From positions 4,199,116 to 4,263,115 of the forward strand of contig NC_051121.1 of the NCBI RefSeq assembly GCF_014839805.1: a DNA stretch of 64,000 nt, read 5' to 3'. The translations under genes and the position numbers were made by a program. This document shows, in pieces, positions 12,901-27,900 of the stretch (position 1 is its first letter; each line of letters begins with the position of its first letter). The notes below the pieces were generated by a model that was given only the letters and a program-made list of their open reading frames with translations, did not search any database and was not told the origin of the DNA. Origin of the DNA: Manduca sexta. Lineage: Eukaryota; Arthropoda; Insecta; Lepidoptera; Sphingidae.

Positions 12901-15900
12901 AGTTTTAGAAAATCATCTAATTTGTAACTAGCTTTTGCTCGCAGCTTCTCCGGCGAGAAATAGTTTTTCCAGGATAAAAATCCCTGTTTACATTTTCCAA
13001 GGTCTCAAACTATCTCTATACCAAATTTCATCGAAATCCGTTTGGTAATTTATCTTTTTCAAAAATGAACCAATCAGAACAAAGTGTTTTTTGAGACGCT
13101 TGCAAATTACTTATTTTGATGGTTTAATTCACGGAATTTGATTGAAGATTGAGATTGCGTCGTTTATTGAAAACAGCTGTTAGTCGTGTAATAAAATAAA
13201 GATACTGTTAGAAGTAGTGTTTTTAACCACAAGCAATATTAATCTTTACTCGGCTACACGCGAATGAAAACGAGAGCATTGTAGATTATATCAGTGGTTC
13301 AAGTATTAGTCATTAACGTTGTTGACTATGAGCAATAAGTAACTAGTTCTTTACTCCGATATAAAGGGAGGAGCCCCGCAATTATGATTATTCTAAAATA
13401 TATCGTTTAAACTTCATCATACCAGCGAGAATAGTATACATAAACGTAAACACCAATTAGAATAATTATGCTAATATTTTGCTTAAGATTACGAACCAAC
13501 ATGAGAATGAATACAGACAAATTGATATATTAAAATACATTTATTCTAATCTTTGGTATAAATATGTATGCCTCTTTAAATTAATTCAATCATAAAGGTG
13601 TTTATATTGTATTAAATCGTTTTAATTCCTTTGTCCGCAGATCATAAAAATCCCAGAGACCAAAGAAGGTTTTATAGATTTAAATAATCTAGAGCAAAAG
13701 TTGCAAGAGAATACAGGCACTGGCAAACGCATGATTGGTTTCTTTCCAGCTGCTTCTAAATTGACAGGAGTTCTTGCTGACGATGTAGCTACCACATTAC
13801 TCCTGCACCAGTATGGAGCGTGGTCTTTCTGGGATTATACATTAGTAGCTCCAACAACTACTGTTGACATGAATCCTACCTTCCCTGGAGTTGATGAGGA
13901 GATGGTGAAGAAAGACGCTATGTTCTTCAATTGTGAGAAGTTTGTTGGCGGAGTCCAAGGTCCGCATGTAGTTGTGGTGAAGAAGGAAGTGTTTAAAAAT
14001 ACGCCTGTCTTTTCTGAGGATGTTGAGGTTAGTACATTAAGGGATCTAAATATGTGTTAATTTTACATAGAAAGCAAATTTATTATCAATATGGTTTGCT
14101 TTGTATTGGCAATATTACAAAGTAACTATCGTAGCAATATTGATAGAAGAAATTGGAAATGACGAATAGAGGACGAGAAATAACGTTATATCAGAGATGA
14201 ATAGATTTTTGCTTGATAAAGTGGCAGGAACAACAGAAGTGTTCTCACGTCGTGAATTGTAATTTTCTGCAAAGAAACGCTTTGTGCATAATGCGGTTGT
14301 TTTATTATGTATTTTAACTACTTTATACAACTCGGTAACGTCTCCATTATTCACAGCGTTGCAGCCGGTTGTAGTAATTAAATATTGTAATACAATGTTT
14401 ATGGTAATAAAATGGCGGATATTAATGTAGCCATTAGCTTAATTCTCCTTTGGGTAATTATATTTATTAAATTGCTTACCAGGTTTTGAGTGAAAGGATT
14501 GAGGAGATGAAATCTACTGAGGCTGTAAGAGCTGCAATTGTGATGCAGTTGCGAGATGCTGTTGGACTCCAAAACATAGCTGATAGACAGGATAATATTA
14601 CCAGGTAGGCGGAATATGTATTTCCAGACGTATCAACAGATAAAATAATACATTTATGGTACATTTCGCTAAACACGAGAATTCGCTTATAGGCGATGAA
14701 CCATGTCATGTTGACTGAATTATATCTAATGCTTTATCTATATAATATGGTTATTTAATACGTGATAGAATGCTTGTCAGTCATGATTCTAGCACATTTG
14801 TGCTTTAATATTAAACACAAATAAAGAACAATATTGCCTGGTGCATCTTTATATGCATTTATATTAAAAGCTAACTCGACGCCAAGGTTGCACAAGTTTA
14901 TCTAAAGCAGGCACGTTTTTCTTCAATAACATCTTAGCCTTTCAAAACTCGCTCGGGAAACTAAGATTTTATCCAATAGAAGTTGTAGTCCCCAGATTAT
15001 GTCCGGAGACGTGATGGCAGTTCGCACTGATGCCATTTCAAAGCAATTTTAATTACATGATCGATTGTAACTCCACGGTAAATCTAGGGCAGGGAAATAG
15101 TATAGCATTTAGAATCGTGCAGTGGTGTCTAATTCTTATACAGTACCGATTTTTAGAAATATTCACTTAGGGAATATAAAAATAACAAACGATATGTATA
15201 CGGATTTCTTCAGAATGTATCAGAGGAAGTAATTCAATATCTGTACTAGCCTATATCTAAACAATGGAAGGTAATAAATGAAAGTGTTAAACCACGCGAG
15301 CCAATTACCACAGAGCCAGTCTGGCAAGCTGAATGTTTACCTAAATTAAATGATGTTTGCGAATCGGTAGTAACTTACTGGCAACGCGAAGGAAAAACAC
15401 CACAGACGGTTCACAGTGTCAACTCCGATACATTATGTTTACAAATGAAATACAAATAATGGCTCTTTGAAAGCGGCTTCACCAGTCTATTTGATAAACA
15501 TCCATTGATAATTGGGATATTTATGTTAACTATAATACGAGACAGACGATGGGTGCAAACTGCAATTAATAATAATAATAATATCAGCCCTGTATTGTAT
15601 ACTTGCCCACTGCTGAGCACGGGCCTCCTCTACTACTGAGAGGGATTAGGCCTTAGTCCACCACGCTGGCCTAGTGCGGATTGGTAGACTTCACACACCT
15701 TCGAAATTCCTATAGAGAACTTCTCAGATGTGCAGGTTTCCTCACGATGTTTTCCTTCACCGTTAAAGCGAACGATAAATTCACAAAGAATACACACATG
15801 ATTTTTTAGAAAAGTCAGAGGTGTGTGCCCTTGGGATTTGAACCTGCGGACATTTGTCTCGGCAGTCCGTTCCACACCCAACTAGTCTATCGCCGCTTTT

Positions 15901-18900
15901 TACTAGGCTATCGCCGCTTTTTGCTAGGCTATCGCCGCTTTTTTTTTGCAATTGCTTTAAGACTTTTTTGTTTCTTTTTATTTTGAAAGTCCTATTCATA
16001 GCATTATGACGTATGTTGACTAATATACGTTTTTATTTTTATTCTGCAATGATCTATTTACTCAAGTTTATTTATACTTTCTACAGTTTTTATTTTGGTA
16101 GTTGTGAAAGACTCGTAGCAGATACTTAAGTGTATAAATTCGAAATTTGTGAGATTTGTTTTCGAATCATTATTCATAGAATTGGTGATGATAAAGAAAA
16201 TAAGATGTTTTCTATGTTTGAATTTGTACATTGTTTTATAGGTAACAGAAAATAAAAGAAATTATTTTTTGAAAACAGCATCAAAATTTATGGAGAAATA
16301 AAACAGTTATTCATATTTGAGATATTTTTGTAGCGGCGTGGTAGGTTTATCGCGTTATCTCTTTTTCACGCACGCAGCGGTATGGCCAGTGATACTCGGT
16401 GACGTCACAGTTTGCTATTACTGTTATTTGACAATTACCCATTCTAATAAATTTAAAAACCACATAATTTGTTTTGCGCGGCTTTTGATAATTCGTTTTT
16501 CCGTGACATTTTGGATGACATACGTGTTTGATAATAGTATTAAAAAATAATTAAATCACCTATTATACTAGACATTTAAATACTTAATTATACACTATTA
16601 AAAACACACATAAATTTTCGTAAAAACATTCAAGGAATAAATATAGATTTGCTCCGGAAAACTACTGAATGATATTCTCGACGAATTAGAGATTTCCGCA
16701 ATCAAATTATTTCTCATATAAACGAAGTATTTTCACCTACATGCGTGAAGATATGATTCCTTACAATGTTTTTGTATTCCACATGGGTTGTTTGACCCCA
16801 ATAATACGTGATGTCATCACAACGCGACTCCCACGTAGAAAAATAATCACGCAAAATAAAATTTGTTGGATTTGTCTCTGTGCTTTGGTTTTGTTTTATT
16901 TTATTGATTGATTTACTTATTTATACTTCAGTAAAACCTCCTGTTGCTGGTTATTACAATACATCAAATTACAATTCAATTTATTTTATTTTAATTTTAT
17001 TTTAATTCTCATAAAAAATATATTTTCTAAAGTGGCTTTAAATAAAAAGTCAAAGGTACACCAAATTTCAAGAATATCGCTCAAACCGTTTTCAAATAAA
17101 ATGTTTATATAATTTATATTTTCATAAAATTATTTATTACATTCATTTATTGTAACAAACCCAACCTTTGTCCTCTTCAATTTATATAGAAAATGTGACA
17201 ATCATTTATATTTCGTCCCATTTAAATTAACCTAAATACACAATAACAAATCATAAAACCACTATAATTAATTTGAAAACATTTGTAACATAAAAAATTA
17301 TGTTAGATGAAAGAAAATAAAATTTTATTTGAATCGATGGCACATGTCCAAAAGCCAGATGTCGTAAATCGAAGGTCCGTCCATTGATAAATTAGTAATG
17401 TCAATGTTTGAACGGCCCGTATTCACAAATGTTACTTAGCTAAGTACGGATACGGAGCAATGCTATGATAACAAGTTTGTTTCTCAGTACTTACAGCATG
17501 ACAGCCTTCGCAGTGCGTAGGCGTAGAGGCGCTGTGATTGGCTAATATTGAGGTATAACTTTACGTCAGTCAGCTGTCACATTAACAGCTGAACAAAACA
17601 AAATAAAAATGGAAAGTAAGTACACTGTGCGTCCTCATAGTGTAGTTTGTGAATATGGGTGTTAGACTTGCAGTTTAATTTCACGCAAACACGAGCGGAA
17701 GACGCCGCTGACGATTATGCTATTCCAACATGAGCGAATTTTGCGTCATTGCACGCGTAGGTTTATTACTCCTGTTCGCACATTCGTTTATTTTTGTATA
17801 GTGACATGTAATCATTTGACGTTGTCTTTGGTTATTTACCAAAGACTATTGCGACATAATCATCCAAAAATGTAATGCCGTATGTTGCTATTTTCAATAT
17901 ATTCGAGTTTATAACATTTTACGAGTAAAATATAATCGGCTTTGAATTATCTATTTTAATCCTACTGTTACTGCAATTTTTGAAATAACTATTACTTTTA
18001 TATATCTTTTTATAAAGATATCCTCGAATACTTCACAATTATTTTTCCAATTTATTACCAATATTATTTCAGTGCGCTACCCTCGAATGATATAAAACAT
18101 ACCCTGATAATACATACTATACTATATTATCTTAAAAAATACCTAAAGCTAAATGAGAAGTATGAATTAATGGAGAAATGAACGTTACTATTTGTAAATC
18201 AGTATTATCGTTATGTAACCTTGGTCAAGCCACGTTACAAAATTAGATCAAGCAGGTTAATCAAATCTCGTGGGACTTCCTACTTTAGTAAGATATCCTT
18301 GTATACGTAACGCGCCGAGATTACGGGCTTCGTGGCAAAGCCAGTCTTAATTATACGGCTTATCCTTTTATTCACAGATAAGCATTTCGGGGAAACATCA
18401 GTTAGCATGATTTGATGGCACTTTCTACATCTTTGATGTTTTATAAAATGTGTTCTTCTGTTGTCCTTTCATTGTATGTATTAAAATAGAGTTTTGTTGT
18501 TAACGCATATTCAACACCACATATAAGTAAATACAAAGATACACAGAATTTTATCAAAATAAGCAATTTGATTTAGTTAATACTAAACGTCTTCTCGATG
18601 TCCTATTTAATGGCTATAAATATTTGGCATTGGTTGTGTCGGCGGTCTAACGACTGTCTCGAGATAAGGAAAGGGGAAAAGTATTTATAGTTTTCCTAGA
18701 CTAGAACTCAGTGCTACCTCTCCATGTGTTTAATACTATGGTAATTTTATCCATCAACACTGTATTTATATTAGTTTGTTAAATGTAACAACTTGTCTTC
18801 TATCTAAGAAATTAACACATGCTCATTGCGCAGGATTAGGAGCGGAAAACACAACACTGGGTCTTGAAGTTTTGTCATGGATGTGTTGCTGGGTTGCGTA

Positions 18901-21900
18901 TTTAGGATATTCAGTTCTATAGTAGATAGGGTATGGTGGGTATTGTTACTCAACAAGCACCTTGCTCGTTTCTTTTATTGTATCCATATCAATAGCTACT
19001 TGTGAAGATATAACTTCCACGAGTCTTCCCGTTCGAGATGATATATAATTTAATGTCTGGCCATTACGATTGCGTAACAATTGTAATGTGATGCCCCAGT
19101 AGATTTTATTGCTTTTTTTATTGAGCAACTACACTTTATTTCGCGCTTCGTCATTAAGGCGCCTCGTGTTTCGTCCGGCTTTGTTTTCTTTGTTATTTTT
19201 GAGGTTATTTTTAATTTTAAACTGGAAACTCAGTAGTTTTAATGAATCGTTATGCTGTCAAAGTAAATTAAGTGTAAATGCAATTTGAGTCTGCTTTCAT
19301 GACACAATGTGTTCTATTAAAACAATTCATTTATTCAGTACTCCTTCGTAAACAGACAACTTTAAATAGCGTTTAACAGTAGTAATATTATCATTTAAAA
19401 GTACTTCAGTAACAACAATTTAGGCCATAATAACTCTAGTCACGTAAATCTAATTCGGTTCTGGTAATGTTTAGGCAAACGTCTTGCATTGTAAAGCGAC
19501 ATTATACTACGCCGTTAAGATTTGTTGAGTCTAGTCGATTTTGTACAATATATTTGATTTTATAAGGACCGAAATCATTAATGTTAGTGAAGATAACTAA
19601 CAATACGAAATAATTGTCCAGGAGACTGCACGATACACGAACGAAAACCATATAATTGAATATTTTTATCATGATAATATGTGTAACAATGAAGGGAAAT
19701 AAAAGATCGTCAACTAAAATGCAGATTTGATTATTGAAACCTGAAATGTTTTACCCTTTAAGATTGAAGAAAAAAAACCATTTTAGAAGTTAGAAATAAA
19801 ATCAAATGTAACTCAGGAATCTCTCGTAATTATATCAAACCGTTCAAGATAAATCAAATACCTAATATCGATAAATATTCAGAAAGAGGAAATGACTTCG
19901 CAAAAGTTCAATTGATGGAATAACGCGGCCCGTTCCGACCGACGGAGTCCCGATCATTGGGAAAATTGTAGGAAATTGTGAACTCATTCGAACTTTGTTA
20001 GAATGGAACTGACACAGTGATGTTATTTGGGATTTTGGTAATGCCCAGTGGAGCGATTAATGAGGATAATTGGGAAGAAGGGTAGTTAACTTAAAGACAA
20101 TTTTGAAAAAGAAAAAGTCCCTCACCAGATGACATTATAACCTTTTTCCCCTTTTAGGGTTAGGCAGAAATGTCATCAAATACACACTTCACCAGCTCTA
20201 TTAGGTTGTAATGAGGTGGCAGTCTATGGCCATTTCAAATAATATATCTGATGTAATAACATGTTTGTACAGACACGGCGAACTTCCATGCTAATAATTC
20301 TCAATGCGTGCCAGTATCGATCCAGGAGTTGCAGTGTTGTGCGAGCGAGATGACCTGAAACAAACAATTTGTGTTTGTGTTTGACATATTAAATAATTGG
20401 TAAAATGGGGTAAACAGGAAGTCTGTTTAAATCGAAATTTTTATAACTTACATTATAAACTAAGTTATTGTAATCCGAGTCTCCAATTTAGATGATATTT
20501 TTATTATGTCTGTTTCTGCCGCCAAGCAGCAGTGTGTAATCACTGTTATGTTCCGGTTTGAAGGACATTGTAGCCAGTGTAACTATTGGACATAATGAGA
20601 CTTAACGTCTCATGTCTCAACTCTCAGGATGGCGAGCGCAGTGGAATACCAAACAATGCTTTGTAATTCAAGGTTGGATGGTGTTTCTACTGTTTATGGG
20701 CGGTCGTAACGCTTACCATTGGGCGAATGGCAAGCTCGTCCAGTCATTTAAAATAACAAAAAAAGCAAATTGTACTGAATGCAGACGCGCTTACTGTCCA
20801 CCTGATGATAATTAGTTTCCGTGGCCCATTGACGAAGTAGAAATGGTTCCACGTAGATTAGAATTAAGTTAAGTTACCAAAGAAATTTTAAATATAAATC
20901 ACGTTTCTTTTCACAATTTGCGACCTATTTTATAACACAATGTTACACTTAGGGATAAATGTGTTATAACACAATGTTACACTTAGGGATAAATGTGTTA
21001 TAACACAATGTTACACTTAGGGATAAATGTGTTATAACACAATGTTACACTAAGGGATAAATGCAACACTTTTCCTTAAAAATATCTTTGTCATTCAACA
21101 TTCCTACAAAGAAAATGGAAGTCAACATTTATTTCGTGAAAATCATTATTTATTACACTACGCAGTTGATTATCATATCATTTATAATCTCCCATTAATA
21201 CAATTGGGTATAACCAATTGTATGTAATGAACACATTAATAATTCTTCAATAAATCATAATTCAACATTATACAACGCTTTTTTATTGGAATTTATTAAA
21301 CCACACAAGTATGCAAAGCAATTTAATACATTTTATTCTGTTTTATTGGATGAATCCCTCCTAGTTGAATTTCGGTTATACTGGCCAATCTCAACGGAAA
21401 TCAGCTAGGTATGCAGGAGATATTATTGTGCACAAGTGTACGCGCAATACCCTGTGTATTTTTAAGATGGAGAAACCCAGACATTCATTATTTTTGCCCA
21501 ACCCGTGATGTGTGCTAGCGGTTCCGCATGAAAGAACAGTCTTGGTATAAAAGTCCCACTACCTTCTTCCCGGGTCATTAAAATAGCCAATATGTTTATC
21601 GAAGACATGGTTTATCTGTGCAAAATTTCATCCAAACCCTTCAGCTGTTATGACATTTACGTCTAACAAACATCTGAACCTCAAACACTTTCGCATTTAA
21701 ATAAAATCACTATTGTTCTCCACGTCAACTCAAAATAATATTGCACAACTTTGACATGGGTATTAAACACACTTCGGTACGCCAAATGTCTTATCTTCTA
21801 CACCCTTATCACACTAACCGGTATGTTTCATTATTGAGGAAAAGTTCTTGTGGGTTTTACGGCCAACCCTTTATCTCTACCCTTTTTGGGGAAACTTGTT

Positions 21901-24900
21901 AGCAAAAACTGCGCAACAGATGATTTATTTATTTATTTATTGGATAAGGATTGCTAACGGAGTTTACAATTATTCTTATAATAACTACACATATTTATAG
22001 CTATAATCATTTACGTAATTGTAAATCTGGTTATAAGCAATCACATTTATAAAAAAATATATGGCTCTTTTAACATATCTAAATAATAGAAAACATGAAA
22101 GAGTGTTTTTACACTGAATGACGAGACAAGCAAGCAAGTCTGATAATAAACTAGTAGGGAAATGAGTTATAAACAGTAGAAGTTAGAACTTTTAATCCAA
22201 GCACTGCGTAGCACGCAGATACAAGATATTAGTGTCATAATTTTCAGTAATTAAATTTAAAATTACCTTCAAACCATAGTAGAAAAATGTTGTCACACTC
22301 CTGACAGAAATAGAAATATATCGATAAATGACAAAGTATGATGACAAAAACACCTCAAATAAAAATATATTCCTTACAGTATATCAATAGACGCCCGCGA
22401 ACTGTTAAACGAGAAGAAAATTGCGTAAAGTCGCGAGTCATGACAAGCCCGTGTACGCGGAATCGAATTCAGGTCATTGCAGTTGCGTGCGCCCTCCAAA
22501 TATCGTTATACGGGTCACCGGCCGCGCCACGGTGCAACTCCGGTCAGTAACTCAATTTGCACCGATTGCTGTAGTGTGTACAGTCTATACACCGCGTCGC
22601 CAGCTCACTTTACAAGGTGCTTTGTAAATCTTTACTTGTGTTGCAAAAATGAGATGAAAAATTTGCATGTTGATAAAAATTTTAAAATACAACAATCATG
22701 GTTCCCCCTTTATTTATCTTTCGGTATTATAAAATTTTCACTGAAAAAGATTTAGAAATATGTGATATTTATCATTTAATTTCCATATAGAACTTTGTAT
22801 TGGGGAGCCAGCGACGTTTTGTTGTATGACTCTAGTTCATTTAATTTTTTTAATGTATATATGTAACCTCCTCCTTTTTTTGAAGTTGGTTAAAAAAGGA
22901 GAATAGGTTTTAGTGTAATTGAAATACACTCAGAGCCAACAGTAGCAGATATAATAAGTAAAATGTTTTGTCTCACCTTTCTGGTGTTAAATATCACTTA
23001 ACGTAGCAAAAAATTGATTACCTCGGCGTATACAATGTTTAGTAAGTAGAGTACAAAAAAAGATGTGGTTCTGCAAGGCATTATAATACGGAAAGGATTT
23101 TCTTTGTAAATGACCTTAGAGTGCAAAGTGAAATATTTTAGTAAATTGTAAAATAGGTTAGTAGGTAACTTATCTACTGCATCTGTGGAAGCAAGCCAAG
23201 CGTCGGACTGTCTGCGAAACTTGTGCGTTTTAGAACTTCCTTACTGTTGTAATGCAACTGTATTGTAAAATGTAGTTGGAAATAGATCGTTGCTACGCGA
23301 CTGGTGCTCGAACAAATTGCGTGTCAGACGCAATATTTGCACGCACTCGACAATATTGCACAGTTTACGATTATTAATAAACGCATGTCAATATTACGTG
23401 CAAATTAAAATATTTAAACTTGTTTTCGTACCTTAGCGCGTTTGGACTTTAAATTAATATTTTATTACTTGAAATTCGTTTCGTAAATTCCATTTAAAAA
23501 TACAGCATTAATTATATTATACTTATCACTACATTTTCTAAGCATTAGTAACAGAATGATCACAAAAAAATATTATACTTTTTATAATAAATTTTTAAAC
23601 ATGTCCTAATCCACTCTCTTTGTGAAGTAACGAGTTTGTCAACCTCAATTCAGTTTATAAAATAAAAAAGTAATTCATGAGTCCAAAATATACCACAATT
23701 TCATTGTTCGCGATTTTATTTGATTCACTATGGCCTCAATACATACAATAAAAGAAAGATGACATGAACCTTTCTCCGAATCAACATCAGTTTGCAAATT
23801 TCAAAACTATGAATCCATCTGATCATAAACATCAAATGACACGTTTCCAAAAGAAATGGCACAAGGAGAGAAATAGCTCAACGCAATAAACTATTTGTGT
23901 CATTCCGAACAGTCCAGTTCGAAGGAAAACGACGAAAACAATTCGTACAATAATTCATTGTGAAAAATTGGTGAAACAAAACTTCGAAATTTCCAATTTG
24001 TTACATGTTTGTGTATTCTGATGCGTTTAGAACAAAACATGGAAGGAATTAAGTTACAAAGTATACTAAATTGTCACTTGCAAATTCTAGATATTACTTT
24101 AGGCAGTGCAATTTTTTTTAGTATTTGCTTTGGAAGCAAAGTTTTAAACATCAAGAGTATTATATTGGTTAATAAGTATATAATTAATGAGCTGTTAATC
24201 TTAGAATCATAGAAATTAAAATGCTCTATATCTATATTCATAAGAAAAATACATAATTAATGTTCCGATGGATAAGTTTTCTCCTAATATACCTAGGAAA
24301 TGAATTGAAAATTGAATTATAATGCTAGTTCTACGTCAGAAGGACTATATTTAAATTCCAAGATTCGATAATATCCCGAATTTATGACTGTGAAAACAAA
24401 TGCATTGGAAATAATCTTATTCATTTGTACGTAGAGACTAAACTAGGTTAACGTGACAATTCATTATAAGTCTTAAATTCACTTACCTCAGTCTTTACAT
24501 TATCCACTAAAAATACAAGTAAATGGAGCTATTTTTATCGAAGCTTGTTTAAAATGAAATAAAATGCTTAAGTTAACCAATTTCTTTATTTTACGACTTG
24601 CATTCCATTGCTACGGTCTTTTATAATACTTTATGGTATAAATTGTGATTTGTACGATGTTTGTTTCTTTATCGCCAATTACTTATATCTCATTTTGTTC
24701 CAATGACTTGATGAAAAATAATTTCAATTCTTTCTTTACTTAGACCACATTCTAATTTAGTAAATAGTTTTTTAAATATTAACTTCAAAACAAATTCAAT
24801 TGTATTTAAGTATGCTATGGTAAAGAAACGTAAACAGGCAGTAAAAGGGGCCTTCAATCAGCCAAAACTTCATAAACACAATGCCGGAACACATCCTGAA

Positions 24901-27900
24901 TGCACGGATGAATCACGCGAACTGACATGAATTTATCGTTATGGCTGCTTTCGAAAGCATTTTTCACGGTGAAACATATTTGGGAAATAGACTACGGAAG
25001 TGTACGATTGAATATGATTTTATTTCATTTGTGTCGCAATACTTTTACGGTAAAATATGGGATGCGAAAAACAAATTGGTTTTATCAACTTTCTGTGTAG
25101 GTTGGAACGTTTTAGTTAACGTAAATCATGGTTTTACATGAAAACACATTCTTTTGACTAAGTTTTAACTATATAGAATAAATCGCCGTTATTAGACATA
25201 AATCTATTGATTTTGGAACCAGTGCAAATCTTATAAGAGAACGCCAACAAATCACTTGAGAAATAAATTCACAATGCCCTGTAAATGCCAATAAAAATTG
25301 GAGCCAGTCTCCGTACAGCATATTATGAAAGCTGTAAAGTTAGTTATGGAAATTTCATTGGCAAGGTAACTCCTGATCCTTCCGAGTTACATAACTTAGG
25401 GGAAAACAATGGCGTCGCATTGCTGGCTCGAATCCTGGAGTAACAAACTTTGAAATAACATTATTGTTTTCATAAAATCATTATATAATATTGTATGTCT
25501 TTCTTAAGTTAGCTAAGAGAGAAATCCTACGATGATGTCATTATTATAACTTGCATTTAAAATGAACAAGTTAACAGATTAAATCTCCTATGAATATTAA
25601 CAACTTGTTGAAATTCTATACTCTTTTCCTAAAGACTATTTTAAACTATTAATGGGAATGTCATCAGTTAGTCTTCAAGTAATCATTATGCCTTGAAAGA
25701 GATCTAGTATTTTCGATAAAAAACGTTTAAATAGAGTCCTCCCTACACAAATGCATAAACTGGAACGGTAACCATGCGAAGGGACGGCAGTGGAAGTATG
25801 ACGACACTTTTTCCACAATCGCATTTGATATCTGTTTCATGGTCAACAAGGGACAGGTTGTTGGGGAAATGATGGATGTCCCCATCGACTCATGATACGT
25901 CATCGTCAAATGTGTTTACAACCATTATGTACTTGATATAAATTAATGTATTTTGATGTCAATTGATATATTGTTATACATATTTCAGCTATAACAAAGC
26001 TCGTATAATGTAGTGACGTAGTTTATTGTTGTGGCCCAAATATCCAGGAATGACGTCAAGATGCCTCCAAAGGTGCGATAATGGATGTACTGTAAACACA
26101 TACTCACGATTCCGAAATTTTGAAAATGTTTGCTCAAAGCGTTCATATGAATCATTCTGATAAGTCTTGTTTATACAAAGTGAGTTCTTTAATATCTGAG
26201 ACTACACCAATACGCTATTTATTAGAAGATAAAACTTTAACGATCTTTCTACAACGCAACAGTGTATTCAATGCCCAAGCTTAGTCACGATTTGTTACTT
26301 TTTTAATACTTCTATATCAGTTCTTACTTAATGTTTTTATTGTTAGTCATTAACACATGGTTTAATATGTATACTTTAATACTTACCGGTTTTGTAATTT
26401 GTTCAAATCTACAAACTTTAATTGGATTAACAAATGGAGAAACAGACGATTGTATCCAATGCAAGACTAATCCGCATTGGCAATCACCCAGACGTATACG
26501 GACATACATCGGAGTGGTGTTGTGAGACCTCAGTTCTTGTATCGATAGCTTTATGTCTCTGCCGACCTAGTTCTGGCAGCGTTGAATGATCGTGTTGACA
26601 GATTCTATTGGCAGCGATTAAAATACTTTTGAAAAGGTCTGCGTTTAGTGTTACAGCTTCGAATCTATATCTATCGGTTATCTGTAGGTTTAGATTTTAT
26701 ATTGACTTTCCTTTAGCTAAGAATGTAGATTTTTTTAAATATATAGTATCGTATTCAAATTATCGCTTAAATGTAGATTGTATCAGAATGTATATTGAAT
26801 TTCCTTAAGCTAAGAATGGAGATTTTTTAAATATATAGGATCATATTCAAACAATGTTTCGTTTATTTTTGTGATAAATTTAGCTGTCTATTATATGCAA
26901 ATTTTCTCATTGGAATAATTAAGAATTCTGAATTTTGAACACTATTTTTCAGTGTAGTACAAATAACTTCTAATTTTGTCTAGGCATGGTCGTGTTGTTT
27001 GCAATAAAAAGTAGTTGATTAGCTTCACTGTTCATAGTTAGTCGCGAGTCCACAGCGTTGTGTAGCTACTAGCTTGTCATTATTACTGTGATAATAAATA
27101 TTATCATTTTATTTCTTGTTAATTTTTGTGTAAGAATTGCTTATCATTATATTAATCTGTTAATTAAGATTTTGTAACGTCATAATACATATACATATAC
27201 ATTTATAATTATAGCGTAATAGATTTTCTTTAGAACAATTATCAATGTATGATATTGTTATTTAGTATTGAAATGTTTATTAGTTCAATGTAGTTAAACA
27301 TGAAACATTAATTCAAACGAAGAAATCGCTTGGCAATGATGAAGAGATTTCTTGTTAATCACCTGGCTGATGTCACTATTTTAATCGACGTATTTAATAC
27401 CTCATTGAACTGTCCTTAGGTTCATTTTCCCGTTAAAATTATGGAAGAATCGATTTAGCGACTATCAATGGGAATTAGACGTCAAAACAGAACATAAAGT
27501 TCAAAGTTCAACGTCGGTTATAAATAGTACAGTTGCATATTTGCATTTACCGTCGGAACCGTTTTCGTTTATCCCGTAGCATAATCTTCCATCATTTCCT
27601 CAATTGTCTTCAGGTTATTTCAGTCTATTACCAATCCTAGGTCACAAAACGGATTTCAATACCGTATCATGCACTCTTTGTATAACAATTACCTTCCTAT
27701 TTAATAATATCGTGTTCGCATTTCCTATATTTTACTGCATATTATTAAACGTGATGAACATAGTCATGTTATAAATTAAAATGAGTTTAATGATGTTCAC
27801 GACTACGGCAAAAAAACAACATTTAAATTAATTTACATACAATAACAATTAAGTAGTAATCTATTAGTCATACTTGAATAGTAAACACTCGTCTATGAAC

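Larger units (their letters stand above)
4561..13640 (+). other. Intron 2 of the fused gene (9.1 kb)
   Basis: It begins GTAAGG and ends TTGTCCGCAG. Contents: a G-rich tract (5698-5735), a 14-bp hairpin (6235-6266), mariner copy 1 (6954-8263), two related repeats at about 9560-9700 and 11210-11350, and a SINE-tail-like repeat at 12928-13070. Apart from the transposase I see no coding sequence; short ORFs have no recognisable product. Confidence 0.7.

Noticed and set aside
12684..12902. 72-codon ORF in intron 2
   Set aside because: No recognisable motif; intronic and short.
22338..22755. Three overlapping plus-strand ORFs
   Set aside because: They only reflect the CpG-rich patch, in which stop codons are rare; none shows a motif.
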